A DNA stretch of 24,217 bases from CAZXPG01 sp964643145. Lineage in GTDB: Bacteria > Pseudomonadota > Alphaproteobacteria > Rickettsiales > Arcanibacteraceae. Where the stretch lies: assembly GCA_964643145.1 (NCBI GenBank), contig CAZXPG010000029.1, forward strand, positions 1-24,217, written 5' to 3'. Below, piece after piece: positions 8,439 to 16,990 of the stretch (position 1 is the first letter of the stretch; each line of letters begins with the position of its first letter). The translations under genes were made by a program, and so were the position numbers. Below the pieces are notes generated by a model that worked only from the letters and a program-made list of their open reading frames with translations, was not told where the DNA came from and did not search any database.

Positions 8439-9785
8439 TCACACCGTGCTGCCCGATGCGGCATAGGCAAGCAAATCACGCTCTTTAGCAGAGGGGGAAG
8501 TAATGCGTTGCGGTGGTGGAGAAAGCCGGAAACTATCAAATGTGCCGCATGTGCCACAATGCGATTGCCAGTTAATAGCATAGCTGCCACAATGATTGCA
8601 GAGATACACCGTGCCAAGTGGCGCAACCAGAGCGCGTTCTAGCCAGATTTCCGCCTGCTCCAGATCATGCTGTTCTTTCAACTCCAGCTTTACCATGAGT
8701 TTACAGAGCGTTACCGTTTCGCCTTTACTAAGTGCTATACGCAAATGTTCCCGTGCTTTATCCAGTGCCCCCAGATTAATCAGGAAACCAGCCACTGCCC
8801 CGTGCGATTCTGGGTGGCTAGGGTTTAAAAGAGCCAGTGCGCTTAGACGTTTCACTCTTTTTGCCGCAGGCTCATGGTCATAAAATGTAAGCAAGGCTGC
8901 CGCCAGATCAACATGGGGCGTATAGTTCCAGCCTTCCTCAATCACATTCACCGCTGCTCGCCTTTTCCCCTGCTGGAACAATAATTCAGCATAGGCCAGG
9001 GAAGCTGGAACAAAAGAGGGCAGCAGCCGGTGTGCCGTACGGGCGGCAGCCGTGGCCTCCTCTATTCTGTCGATAGTCTTATACTCGCGTGACTGCATAT
9101 AGCAAAGAATGGCTTTTTCATGCAGGAACTCTTCCTTACTGAGCGCATGATGCCGGATGGCACTTTCTGCCGCAACCAGCGCCTCCCGCCAGCGTTCTGC
9201 CTGCTTATAGAGCGAAAGCAGTGCCAGGTTAGCCCATTTGGCCTCTGGTTTAAGCAGACAGGCTTTTTCTGCCAGCATTAGCGCTTCTGCCCATTGTTCT
9301 TCCTGCTGCGCCTGATGGAGCAGCCCTTTTATACCAATCAGCTCGGTTTCCTTATAGGCAAGCATATCGGTGAGATATTTACGGGTGGCTGCCTTGTCTT
9401 CCCCCACATAGGCGGTTTGTGCCTGGAGCAGCATGGTGATGGGCAAGGCCGGGTCGGCTTTGGCGGCCAGTTTGCGCGCTTTGGCCACATCTTCCAGCGC
9501 CACCGCACTGAACCCTTCCATTAATGCCTGGATAGCCTGTTGTTTTTTGCGTTCACGGTAGCCATTCACCAAACGGTGCGGCGTGTTTTTAAGCCAGAGG
9601 ATAAACATCACTGCCAGGGCAGCAAGTAGCAATGCTGCCACCAGCACTGCTACCGCAAAGGCCAGCGAGCTTTCCACATGATAGCCCAGCCAGTCAATCA
9701 CCAGCAGCCCGTCACTTTCTAGCAGCCAGGAAAGGGCAAGGGAAAACAGGGTAATGAGAGCAAAGAAGCAGATCAGGCGAATCAT
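8439..9785 (-). CDS. hemY: HemY-type TPR membrane protein with C-terminal zinc ribbon
   Basis: This 448-residue protein belongs to the proteobacterial HemY N-terminal family (a heme-locus TPR protein, not protoporphyrinogen oxidase). Two membrane helices occupy about residues 3-23 and 41-65. The charged NGYRERKKQQAIQALMEGFSAVALEDVAKARKLAAKA block follows, and then TPR-like helical repeats to about 390. The last 55 residues hold a zinc-ribbon pattern with cysteines at 396, 399, 410 and 413 (YLCNHCGSY...HCGTCGTFDSF). It overlaps the upstream mitofilin-like gene by 4 bp (ATGA), indicating coupled translation. Its biochemical role is not established. The locus position beside hemD supports the family call. 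Confidence 0.88.
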   Translation of the reverse strand: MIRLICFFALITLFSLALSWLLESDGLLVIDWLGYHVESSLAFAVAVLVAALLLAALAVMFILWLKNTPHRLVNGYRERKKQQAIQALMEGFSAVALEDVAKARKLAAKADPALPITMLLQAQTAYVGEDKAATRKYLTDMLAYKETELIGIKGLLHQAQQEEQWAEALMLAEKACLLKPEAKWANLALLSLYKQAERWREALVAAESAIRHHALSKEEFLHEKAILCYMQSREYKTIDRIEEATAAARTAHRLLPSFVPASLAYAELLFQQGKRRAAVNVIEEGWNYTPHVDLAAALLTFYDHEPAAKRVKRLSALALLNPSHPESHGAVAGFLINLGALDKAREHLRIALSKGETVTLCKLMVKLELKEQHDLEQAEIWLERALVAPLGTVYLCNHCGSYAINWQSHCGTCGTFDSFRLSPPPQRITSPSAKERDLLAYAASGSTV

Positions 9786-10669
9786 TGTAGCGTTCCTTTC
9801 ATAGAAGCGGTGCTACCATAAGAGGGGGAAATGACCAGATGGTAAAGATCATCTACGGCTTTCTCGGCGTTCAAGAAGGCATTTGCCTGCTCAAGCCAGG
9901 GGGCGGCCGCCTGTGATGCGTCATCGCCGGTAAGCCCGCCAAGCAGATACACAGCCTGTGCGACATTGCCCTCTGCCAGGGCGGCTTCGGTGTCGCTGAT
10001 AAGGGTGGTATTGTCTTTTATCGCCCCTGGTGGATTAATTCGCCGTATGGTGATGACTTTGGAGAAGGTCTGTTTTAGCCGTGCTCCCAACGAAGGATGC
10101 TCTGGCAACTGTGTAGCGATACGAACAAGTTGCTCTTTCACCGAAGCAAAGTGCTGTTGCAATGCTGGAAGCGTTGGAACGCCGTGAGCAGCTAGCGGTG
10201 TCAGTATAGAGAGGGCGGTGCTGAGATCTGCTGCAACTAGGGAAGAAACGGTGGTAATCTGTGTTGTAAACGGCGTTCCTGCCCGTACCGCTTCCCGTAG
10301 TTCCACTACGGCAATAATAGCAGGGGCGGCACAATGGGAGACAGTGCCTTGCGCTACTATGTCGGCTGGCCTGGGTGATGTTTCCGCCGTATCTGGCAAA
10401 GGGGAGGGGGGAAACGGAGAAGGGGGAAGGACAGTAGCCGATGCTTTCAGCCCTGTATTTTCTACCGACAAACGGACAATTTCCTGTTGCAATGTGGCTA
10501 CCCGTCGGGCAAAGCTGACATAGCTTAACCCCACTACCACCATCGTTGCCAGAATGAGGAGGGTAAACATTGCCGTCATTGCTCGCTTCAGCCGTGAACG
10601 TGCTGATGTTGCAGGGGAATTATCCTGCTGTGAGTGTGTGGTGGATGTATTGTTATCCATTATAGCCAT
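9782..10669 (-). CDS. Mitofilin-like (COG4223-type) inner-membrane protein
   Basis: This protein of about 295 residues has a cytosolic polar N-terminus, one membrane helix (AMFTLLILATMVVVGLSYVSF, about residues 32-52), a short coiled-coil-like segment (VATLQQEIVRLSVENTGLKA), a proline-rich linker (PPSPFPPSPLP), and an alpha-helical periplasmic domain. The order and the position between hemD and hemY match the alphaproteobacterial mitofilin-related family, relatives of mitochondrial Mic60 that shape membranes. The start is uncertain. ATG at 10669 has GGGG just upstream, and ATG at 10660 and 10684 are alternatives. All overlap the hemD end. Function is inferred from synteny and architecture, since sequence conservation in this family is low. 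Confidence 0.75.
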   Translation of the reverse strand: MAIMDNNTSTTHSQQDNSPATSARSRLKRAMTAMFTLLILATMVVVGLSYVSFARRVATLQQEIVRLSVENTGLKASATVLPPSPFPPSPLPDTAETSPRPADIVAQGTVSHCAAPAIIAVVELREAVRAGTPFTTQITTVSSLVAADLSTALSILTPLAAHGVPTLPALQQHFASVKEQLVRIATQLPEHPSLGARLKQTFSKVITIRRINPPGAIKDNTTLISDTEAALAEGNVAQAVYLLGGLTGDDASQAAAPWLEQANAFLNAEKAVDDLYHLVISPSYGSTASMKGTLQ

Positions 10670-11393
10670 AAAACCCCATACCAAATAATGCTATCATTGC
10701 CTCCTGGGTAGGGGATGACGCCACCCGGATATCGCTCCAGGGCAATTCCTTTAACGCACTGGCTATAGTGCTGCTTAATGCAAACGCACTTGCCTGCGTT
10801 ACGTTGGTTTCCAGTTTTTTCTGCCTCACCAGCCTAATAAAAATATGGGCGGTGCGTTCCGAATAGAATAGCGCAATCATTGGTGCTCTTGCAATTAAAA
10901 CTTGCTGTAGTGCAGGAGGAAGCTGGGGGATGGCATGTGTATGATACAGGACAATATGTTCGGCATGATAGGCCTGATGCTGTAAATGTCTGGTCAGGTC
11001 AACTGAAACCACATCGCCAGAGGCATAGAGGAGTGGGCCGTTCAAGGGGGAATAATGCTGTTGGATATAGGTTTGTAGCCGCCGCACATCGCCGCCGCCA
11101 GACACTGCCATGAAGCCATAATGGCGTGCCACATCACAACTGGCTTCGCCCACGGCGATTATCGGGATATCGCGTCGTGTGGTGAGTGCCGCCAACGCTT
11201 CTGCCCCATTGCTGCTGGTGATAATAATGGCCTGCGGTTTGCGGGAGAGTGCCTGTGCTAAGGGCTTCTCCTCGCCATTACAGGGCACAATTTTCAACAT
11301 AGGCGCAACAATGCTGTGGCCTATGCCGCGTTCCTGCAACTCCCCAGCCAATGCTTCTGCTTGTTTCTCCGGGCGTGTTATAACAATATACAT
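10653..11393 (-). CDS. hemD: Uroporphyrinogen-III synthase
   Basis: This 246-residue HemD-type enzyme would cyclise hydroxymethylbilane to uroporphyrinogen III in heme synthesis. The N-terminus MYIVITRPEKQAEALAGELQERG is the family signature. The blocks AIIITSSNGAEALA, IIAVGEASCDVARHYGF, LLYASGDVVSVDLTRHL and ALSSTIASAL follow the two-lobed HemD fold. I chose the ATG at 11393 because the homologous N-terminus begins there. The frame is open upstream to a TTG at 11462, with another ATG at 11429. The stop overlaps the start of the mitofilin-like gene. hemC, which often precedes hemD, is absent. The region upstream holds a repeat and the divergent thrB. Confidence 0.87.
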   Translation of the reverse strand: MYIVITRPEKQAEALAGELQERGIGHSIVAPMLKIVPCNGEEKPLAQALSRKPQAIIITSSNGAEALAALTTRRDIPIIAVGEASCDVARHYGFMAVSGGGDVRRLQTYIQQHYSPLNGPLLYASGDVVSVDLTRHLQHQAYHAEHIVLYHTHAIPQLPPALQQVLIARAPMIALFYSERTAHIFIRLVRQKKLETNVTQASAFALSSTIASALKELPWSDIRVASSPTQEAMIALFGMGFYGYNG

Positions 11394-11432
11394 GCTCAAG
11401 TTTTCATATAAATGGGATTGCTGTTTCATGGC

Positions 11433-11462
11433 AGTATAGTTATGATAGCCGGTCTGAATCAA
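11433..11462 (-). promoter_or_regulatory. Possible promoter of hemD
   Basis: On the minus strand TTGATT (11457-11462) and TATACT (11433-11438) are 18 bp apart. The -10 box matches the consensus at 5 of 6 positions. It would give a leader of about 33 nt before the ATG at 11393. Confidence 0.35.
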
Positions 11463-11480
11463 GAGCCGAAATCATATCAT

Positions 11481-11563
11481 TAACCCCAGTTTTGGATAAG
11501 CTTTGCTTATCTAAAACTGGCATGATATTGAAAAATAATGTCAAAAAGCGTCGTTTTTGCCAT
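11481..11563 (-). repeat. Hairpin leader repeat, copy 3 (upstream of hemD)
   Basis: The minus strand here reads ATGGCAAAAACGACGCTTTTTG and continues into the same 69 bases as positions 1-69 (65 identical). The hairpin is at 11486-11520 (16-bp arms, one mismatch, 3-base loop). It is followed by GGGGTTA in place of GAGGTTA. The orientation relative to the downstream gene (hemD) is the same as in the copies before qor and mrcA. Confidence 0.85.
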
Positions 11564-11571
11564 TTAGTTGA

Positions 11572-11609
11572 CAGTTTTGGAAAAGCGTAGCTTATCCAAA
11601 ACAGAGGTT
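11572..11609 (+). repeat. Hairpin leader repeat, short copy 4 (upstream of thrB)
   Basis: CAGTTTTGGAAAAGC and GCTTATCCAAAACAG form an imperfect hairpin around a GTA loop, and AGAGGTT follows, as in the other copies. The long 5' part of the element is missing or badly diverged. It lies 25 bp before the thrB TTG start. TTGACA at 11568-11573 overlaps its edge but lacks a good -10 partner. Confidence 0.65.
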
Positions 11610-11633
11610 CATTATTTTTAAAGGGAAATACCA

Positions 11634-12617
11634 TTGGCTGTCTATACATCTGTGAGCGTCGAAGAACTGGAGCCCTTGCTTGCCAAGTACAGCATTGGCA
11701 ATGCCCTTTCCCTGGAAGGAATCGCGAGTGGGGTAGAGAATTCCAACTTTCTGCTAAAAACTGAGGAAGCGCGCTATATCCTAACGCTCTATGAGAAACG
11801 TGTAAAGCCAGAAGAACTACCGTTTTTCCTTCACCTGCTTCAGCATTTGGCTGCCAGTGCTATTCCGTGCCCCATGCCGATCAGTGATGCAGATGGTCAC
11901 ATCTTGCAAGAGATTAAAGGTAGGCCCGCTGCAATTGTCAGTTTCCTAGAGGGGCGCTCCCCCCACGCGATCCGTGCCAGCCATATTGGTGAGTTGGGTA
12001 AACATCTGGCATTGCTGCATAAGGCGGGTAAGGATTTCCCTGCTTCCCGGCCTAATAATTTTTCCCTTGAGCGGTGGTTCGAGCTTTACGAGCGGATTAA
12101 GGAAAAAGGCAATACGGTGAAGCCTGGGCTTGTGCAGGAGATTCACGATTATCTTCAGTTTCTCGCGGCGTGTTGGCCCAGTAACCTACCCAAAGGCATC
12201 ATTCATGCGGACCTGTTCCCCGATAATGTATTTTTCAAAGAAGGGGCAATTTCCGGCATTATTGATTTTTACTTCGCCTGTACGGATTATTTGATGTATG
12301 ATGTAGCCATCTGTATGAATGCCTGGTGCTTTGAGCAGGGGGGAGAGTTTAACCTCACCAAGGCTACAACGCTGTTAAACAGCTATCATCAGGTGCGCCC
12401 ACTGCAACCTGAAGAGCTGGAAGCTTTGCCTGTGCTGGCACAAGGGGCGGCACTGCGTTTCCTACTGACACGGCTTTATGACTGGCTGCATACGGTGGAA
12501 GGTGCCTTGGTGCAATTGAAAGATCCGCTGGAATATTTGCGTAAAATGCGCTTCCACCACGGTATCACCAATCCTTCTGCCTATGGGCTGGAGATGTGTT
12601 ATGAGAACCGCCGTTAA
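11634..12617 (+). CDS. thrB: Homoserine kinase (aminoglycoside-phosphotransferase-like type)
   Basis: This 327-residue protein phosphorylates homoserine in threonine synthesis. It belongs to the APH-fold ThrB family common in alpha- and betaproteobacteria, not the GHMP type of E. coli. It opens with MAVYTSVSVEELEPLL and GIASGVENSNFLL, the typical N-terminal nucleotide lobe. The catalytic loop is HADLFPDNVFF (His191, Asp193, Asn198), followed by the metal-binding IIDFYFA (Asp211). The start is a TTG at 11634 with AAAGGGA 7 bp upstream. No nearby in-frame ATG fits the family N-terminus. It overlaps rnhA by 17 bp. Confidence 0.92.
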   Translation: MAVYTSVSVEELEPLLAKYSIGNALSLEGIASGVENSNFLLKTEEARYILTLYEKRVKPEELPFFLHLLQHLAASAIPCPMPISDADGHILQEIKGRPAAIVSFLEGRSPHAIRASHIGELGKHLALLHKAGKDFPASRPNNFSLERWFELYERIKEKGNTVKPGLVQEIHDYLQFLAACWPSNLPKGIIHADLFPDNVFFKEGAISGIIDFYFACTDYLMYDVAICMNAWCFEQGGEFNLTKATTLLNSYHQVRPLQPEELEALPVLAQGAALRFLLTRLYDWLHTVEGALVQLKDPLEYLRKMRFHHGITNPSAYGLEMCYENRR

Positions 12618-13059
12618 AACTGTTACTATCTACACTGATGGGGCCTGCTCTGGTAATCCTGGCCCTGGTGGCTGGGGCGTGCTGCTCTGCTATGAAGGCA
12701 AGGAAAAGGAACTCTGTGGCGGTGCAAAAGACACCACCAATAACCGCATGGAAATGACTGCTGCCATTGAAGCCTTGCGTGCGCTGAAAGAGCCCTGTGT
12801 GGTGCATCTTTATACCGATAGCAGCTATGTGAAGGACGGCATTACCAAATGGCTTGCCAACTGGAAGCGCAACAACTGGAGAACCGCTGGGAAACAGCCT
12901 GTTAAGAATAAAGAACTCTGGCAGGCACTAGAAGAAGCCCTCACCCCACATCAGGTTACCTGGCATTGGGTGCGTGGCCATAATGGTGACGCTGGCAATG
13001 AACGTGCCGACAAGTTAGCGGTAATGGGCTGCCAGCAGGTGAAAATGGGGATGTTATAA
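12601..13059 (+). CDS. rnhA: Ribonuclease HI
   Basis: This 152-residue enzyme cuts the RNA strand of RNA-DNA hybrids. All four active-site acids of the DEDD set are present: Asp13 (YTDGACSGNPGPGGWG), Glu51 (NNRMEMTAAIEAL), Asp73 (YTDSSYVKDG) and Asp137 (NERADKLA), plus His127 in the flexible loop (WVRGHNGD). The ATG at 12601 was chosen because GGAG precedes it and it gives the standard N-terminus. It overlaps the thrB end, and thrB-rnhA adjacency is common in alphaproteobacteria. Confidence 0.97.
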   Translation: MRTAVKTVTIYTDGACSGNPGPGGWGVLLCYEGKEKELCGGAKDTTNNRMEMTAAIEALRALKEPCVVHLYTDSSYVKDGITKWLANWKRNNWRTAGKQPVKNKELWQALEEALTPHQVTWHWVRGHNGDAGNERADKLAVMGCQQVKMGML

Positions 13060-13063
13060 CGAA

Positions 13064-14701
13064 ATGGCGCAGCCTATAGAAGACAGAATCACCACTATTG
13101 AAGCACGTCTTGCCACCATTGAACGGCATTTAGGGATCATACGTCAAGAAGCTGAAGCTACTCCCCCAGAAGAAACATCGCCCCCACCCCCCTCTGCCAT
13201 AGCAAAACCAGGTAACTGGCTGGGTATTGTTGCGGTGGTCTGCTTTGTTGTGGCGGCGGGGTTGATGATCAAATTATCAGCTGAATCGGGCTGGTTCACC
13301 GCCACCAGGCAAATGGCTATAGCAGCATTATTTGGGCTTAGCCTGATTGGCGCAGGGTTTGCCCTGTTGCGCACCGACCGTTCCTATGCAAGCCTGTTGC
13401 CGGGGGCGGGGGTGATTGTATTATATTTCACTGCCTTTTCAGCCCATAGCTATTACGGGCTCATGTCATCGATGGCATCGCTTGTTGCGCTTGTGCTGGT
13501 TTCCGCCGTATGCACCTGGCTTTATACGCATATACGCCATATGATGTATATCATCACTGCGGTCATTGGGGCCTATCTTTCTCCCCTTATCTTGAGTTTC
13601 CATAGTGTCAGCGTATTTACCCTGTATTATTCCCTTATCTGTTCGGCAGCATTTGCACTCGTATCGCTGTGGGTAGAATCACGCGCAGCCATAATGATTT
13701 CGGCCTATCTTGCCATTATCGTGAGTGTTATTGTAGGGAATATCATCCACCAGCCCGCTGTGGTGGCTATGGTGCTGGCCGTGCATTTTATTATTGTTAC
13801 CGCAGGCACCTATCTCTATGCCCGTTTGCGCCAGACGTGGCTAAGCGCACGGCTTTCCCTAGGCTTTCTGCCTGCGCTTCTCATGTTCCATGCGGCAGAA
13901 TATTATTTTGTTGAGCGCAGTTATCCTGGCCTTGGGCCGTGGTTATCGTTGTTATTTGCTGCCATACTTATGGGCTGTTATTGGCTGGAGAAACGGCGTG
14001 CGCCTGCGGAATTACAAAGCCAGACAACGCTCTTTATCTTTACAACAGTAGTATGTTTCCATTCTGTGTATCTGGTATTGTTGCCGGATAATCTCCATCC
14101 CTGGCTGTTTATTGCCATTATGTTATGCCTGGCTTTTTACCCTATTGAGCACAAGGTTACCAAAATGCCTGCTGCCTTTATAATTCCGGCATGTATTGTG
14201 GCGGTAGTTGTTGTTATTGAATATCTGCGCATAGTTATTACTCTGATTGCCAGCAATACAACTCCTGCATTGATGGCGGCGTGCCTGGCCTGTATCAGCC
14301 TATGGACGCTCTTTATTGTGAAGGAGAAGGATAAGGCATTTTCTCCTGGATACAGAAGCCTATGTCTGTTTGCCGCTCATGTGCTGGCTATCATATTGCT
14401 TGACCAGCTAGTGAAGAATGCAGGCTCCTTAGCAGTATCTATGTCGTGGTTAGGATATGCAGTATTGGTTATTGCCTGGGCATCATATAAAAAGAATACC
14501 CTTATTGTGCGTCAGGCCCTGTTGATACTAGGGTTGGCTGCGTGCAAACTATTGTTTTATGATGCGGATTCCGCGCCAACAATGCTGCGTATTGCGTGTT
14601 TGCTGCTTACCGGTGCGGTGCTCTATGGTGCTGGGATAGTGTTACGGAAAATGCCATATTGGGAAAGAACCACGATTAAAGCAGTACACCCGCCCCACTA
14701 A
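13064..14701 (+). CDS. DUF2339-family polytopic membrane protein
   Basis: This 545-residue inner-membrane protein has a short N-terminal coiled-coil-like stretch (ITTIEARLATIERHLGIIRQ), a proline-rich linker, and then a long series of hydrophobic segments, roughly 14 by eye. The block NWLGIVAVVCFVVAAGLMIK and the following ALLRTDRSYASLLPGAGVIVLYF and VIGAYLSPLIL blocks match the DUF2339 family. Its function is unknown. It starts 4 bp after the rnhA stop and is probably cotranscribed. No terminator is evident between it and the tRNA gene. Confidence 0.82.
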   Translation: MAQPIEDRITTIEARLATIERHLGIIRQEAEATPPEETSPPPPSAIAKPGNWLGIVAVVCFVVAAGLMIKLSAESGWFTATRQMAIAALFGLSLIGAGFALLRTDRSYASLLPGAGVIVLYFTAFSAHSYYGLMSSMASLVALVLVSAVCTWLYTHIRHMMYIITAVIGAYLSPLILSFHSVSVFTLYYSLICSAAFALVSLWVESRAAIMISAYLAIIVSVIVGNIIHQPAVVAMVLAVHFIIVTAGTYLYARLRQTWLSARLSLGFLPALLMFHAAEYYFVERSYPGLGPWLSLLFAAILMGCYWLEKRRAPAELQSQTTLFIFTTVVCFHSVYLVLLPDNLHPWLFIAIMLCLAFYPIEHKVTKMPAAFIIPACIVAVVVVIEYLRIVITLIASNTTPALMAACLACISLWTLFIVKEKDKAFSPGYRSLCLFAAHVLAIILLDQLVKNAGSLAVSMSWLGYAVLVIAWASYKKNTLIVRQALLILGLAACKLLFYDADSAPTMLRIACLLLTGAVLYGAGIVLRKMPYWERTTIKAVHPPH

Positions 14702-14768
14702 TCAATGCAGTTTATAGCCAGTTGGGGGAAACATGTACGATTTTCTTTTCTGTCCTGCTTCTTTTTGG

Positions 14769-14797
14769 TTGCGCAAGTGTGTAGAATGCGCTAGACT
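14769..14797 (+). promoter_or_regulatory. Promoter of tRNA-Ser
   Basis: TTGCGC (14769-14774) and TAGACT (14792-14797) are separated by 17 bp, 45 bp before the tRNA 5' end. The leader contains an 8-bp inverted repeat, TCCTTAAT (14804-14811) with ATTAAGGA (14826-14833). Confidence 0.55.
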
Positions 14798-14841
14798 GCC
14801 GCCTCCTTAATCCTTGTCGTAAAGCATTAAGGACAATAAAG

Positions 14842-15209
<368 letters not shown>

Positions 15210-15659
15210 TCAGATTTCGGCGATTTTGAAACCGAATTTGATGCGCTGCGCTTCCCACTCGATGGGGAACGGTTTCATGCACTCGGTGAGCGTCAGCGTT
15301 TTGGGTTGCCGCCCGTCGAGGATGGCCTCGATGATGTCGGGAGCCAGGAACGTCAGGCGGAAGACCCTGCTTACGAATGACTCGCTGATTTTCTCTTTCT
15401 TGGCCACATCGCGGATGGAGGTGAAAACGCCTTCATCGATTTGTTCTTTCCAGGCAAAGGCGCGGATCAATGCGTTGATTAACGGCTCGCGTTCATTCGG
15501 CGGGTCATATTTCTGCACGGCCTCGGTCGGGGTCATGATGAAGTTCCGGCCGCCCGCGCGCTTGAACGTAATCGGAATGTAGATGCTGATTGTGCCGTCC
15601 GAATGTCTGGACGTTTTCTGGTTTTCCAAATCAAGGGCGATGGAGCGGTGCTGGTACAT
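15210..15659 (-). CDS. Recombinase-associated 149-aa protein (resembles tail region of longer serine recombinases)
   Basis: This 149-residue protein begins on the last base of the recombinase stop codon (TGATG), so translation is coupled. Residues about 75-149 contain a helix-turn-helix-like stretch (SIRDVAKKEKISESFVSRVFRLTFLAPDIIEAILDG) and then a P-x-x-W motif (PFPIEWEAQRIKFGF). Similar sequence is, from memory, found at the C-terminus of longer alphaproteobacterial serine recombinases. Residues 20-45 form a separate strand-rich segment. It is the last gene of the PL operon. I propose that it acts with the recombinase, for DNA binding or directionality. This is inferred from position and likeness only. 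Confidence 0.75.
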   Translation of the reverse strand: MYQHRSIALDLENQKTSRHSDGTISIYIPITFKRAGGRNFIMTPTEAVQKYDPPNEREPLINALIRAFAWKEQIDEGVFTSIRDVAKKEKISESFVSRVFRLTFLAPDIIEAILDGRQPKTLTLTECMKPFPIEWEAQRIKFGFKIAEI

Positions 15660-16990
15660 CAGGCGACCTCCTCTTGTTTACGCAGTTGGAAGCAGACGTT
15701 CAGCAACCCGCTGGGTTGGAAATTGATATGCACACCGTGCGTGGCCACCGTGATGCGGTTGACGATTAAATGCACCAGGCGCGCCTTTTCCATCGGGAAT
15801 AGATGTTCCCACACGGCGTTGAAATCCTGCAGACTGTCGCGGATGTAATCGAGCGTGATGAGTCCGTCCTTTTTCTTTGCCTCCTGATGCACTCGGCTCA
15901 GAATCTCCGGCGATGAAATCAATTCGCGGATTTTGGAGATGATAAATTTTTCCAAATCCTCCGCAGGAAAACTCTTCACATCGCAAGTGTCGTAGCCGTG
16001 TTTGATGGCCTTCACGTTGGCGTAGTAGCGGTAAATCTTGCTGCCTTTGCGCGTGAAAGTCGGCGTGAGCGCGTTACCGGACTCATCAAAGATGATGCCC
16101 TTCAGGATGGCTGGCAGTTCGGTTTTGACGGGGAGTTTGGTTTTCTGACCGGATTCGTTCTTGGTGAACGACTGCACCTTGTCCCACAGTTCCTGGCTGA
16201 TGATGGGCTTGTGTTCGCCGTCATACACCGTTCCCTTGTGGCGCACCTTGCCGATGTAAATCGGATTATGCAGCGTGTCATACACCAGCTTGTTGGAGAT
16301 TTTGTTGCCGCCCACGATGCGCTTGTTGCTGAAATGGCGCTGCTTCGTGCGGTATTGACGTTCATCCAGCGCCTTCACCACTTTGAGCAATGAGCCGGTG
16401 CGGTAATATTCATTGAAAATGAGCCGAACAACTTCCGCTTCCACCGGATTGACCTGCAGCTTCTTGTTCACCACGTCATATCCCAGCGGCGGCATACCGC
16501 CCATGTACATGCCCTTTTTCTTGGAGGCGGCAATCTTGTCGCGGATGCGTTCACTGGTTACCTCGCGCTCGAACTGCGCGAAGGAAAGCAGGATATTGAG
16601 CATCAGCTTGCCCATCGAATTCTGTGTATTGAAGCTCTGCGTGACAGAAACGAACACCACCGAATGCTTCTCGAAAAATTCCATCATCCGCACGAAGTCG
16701 GCGATGGAGCGTGACAGGCGGTCGATTTTATAGACCACCACCACGTCAATCAGTCCTTTTTCTATATCGGCAAATAATCGCTTGATGGCGGGACGCTCGA
16801 TATTGCCACCGGAGAAGCCACCGTCATCATAGCGGTCGGGCAACGCCACCCAGCCTTCATGTCGCTGGCTGCTGATATAGTTGATGGCAGAATCGCGCTG
16901 CGCGTCGAGTGAATTATATTCCTGCTCCAGCCCTTCCTCGTGGGATTTTCGGGTATATATCGCGCAGCGGATTTTGCCAGTTTGCTTCAT
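15659..16990 (-). CDS. Serine recombinase (resolvase + recombinase domains)
   Basis: This 443-residue site-specific recombinase probably integrates and excises the island. The resolvase domain (about 7-150) has catalytic Ser16 in IYTRKSHEEG, the NSLDAQRDSA helix, DDGGFSGGNIERPA and the YKIDRLSRSIADF arginine motif. The recombinase domain (about 165-275) starts at GMPPLGYDVVNKKLQVNPVEAEVVRLIF. The following region (GIIFDESGNALTPTFTRKGSKIYRYY) lies where a zinc ribbon stands in other members but lacks the cysteine pairs. At 443 residues it is shorter than typical large serine integrases. It overlaps DUF2924 by 4 bp and the 149-aa gene by 1 bp. Confidence 0.95.
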   Translation of the reverse strand: MKQTGKIRCAIYTRKSHEEGLEQEYNSLDAQRDSAINYISSQRHEGWVALPDRYDDGGFSGGNIERPAIKRLFADIEKGLIDVVVVYKIDRLSRSIADFVRMMEFFEKHSVVFVSVTQSFNTQNSMGKLMLNILLSFAQFEREVTSERIRDKIAASKKKGMYMGGMPPLGYDVVNKKLQVNPVEAEVVRLIFNEYYRTGSLLKVVKALDERQYRTKQRHFSNKRIVGGNKISNKLVYDTLHNPIYIGKVRHKGTVYDGEHKPIISQELWDKVQSFTKNESGQKTKLPVKTELPAILKGIIFDESGNALTPTFTRKGSKIYRYYANVKAIKHGYDTCDVKSFPAEDLEKFIISKIRELISSPEILSRVHQEAKKKDGLITLDYIRDSLQDFNAVWEHLFPMEKARLVHLIVNRITVATHGVHINFQPSGLLNVCFQLRKQEEVA

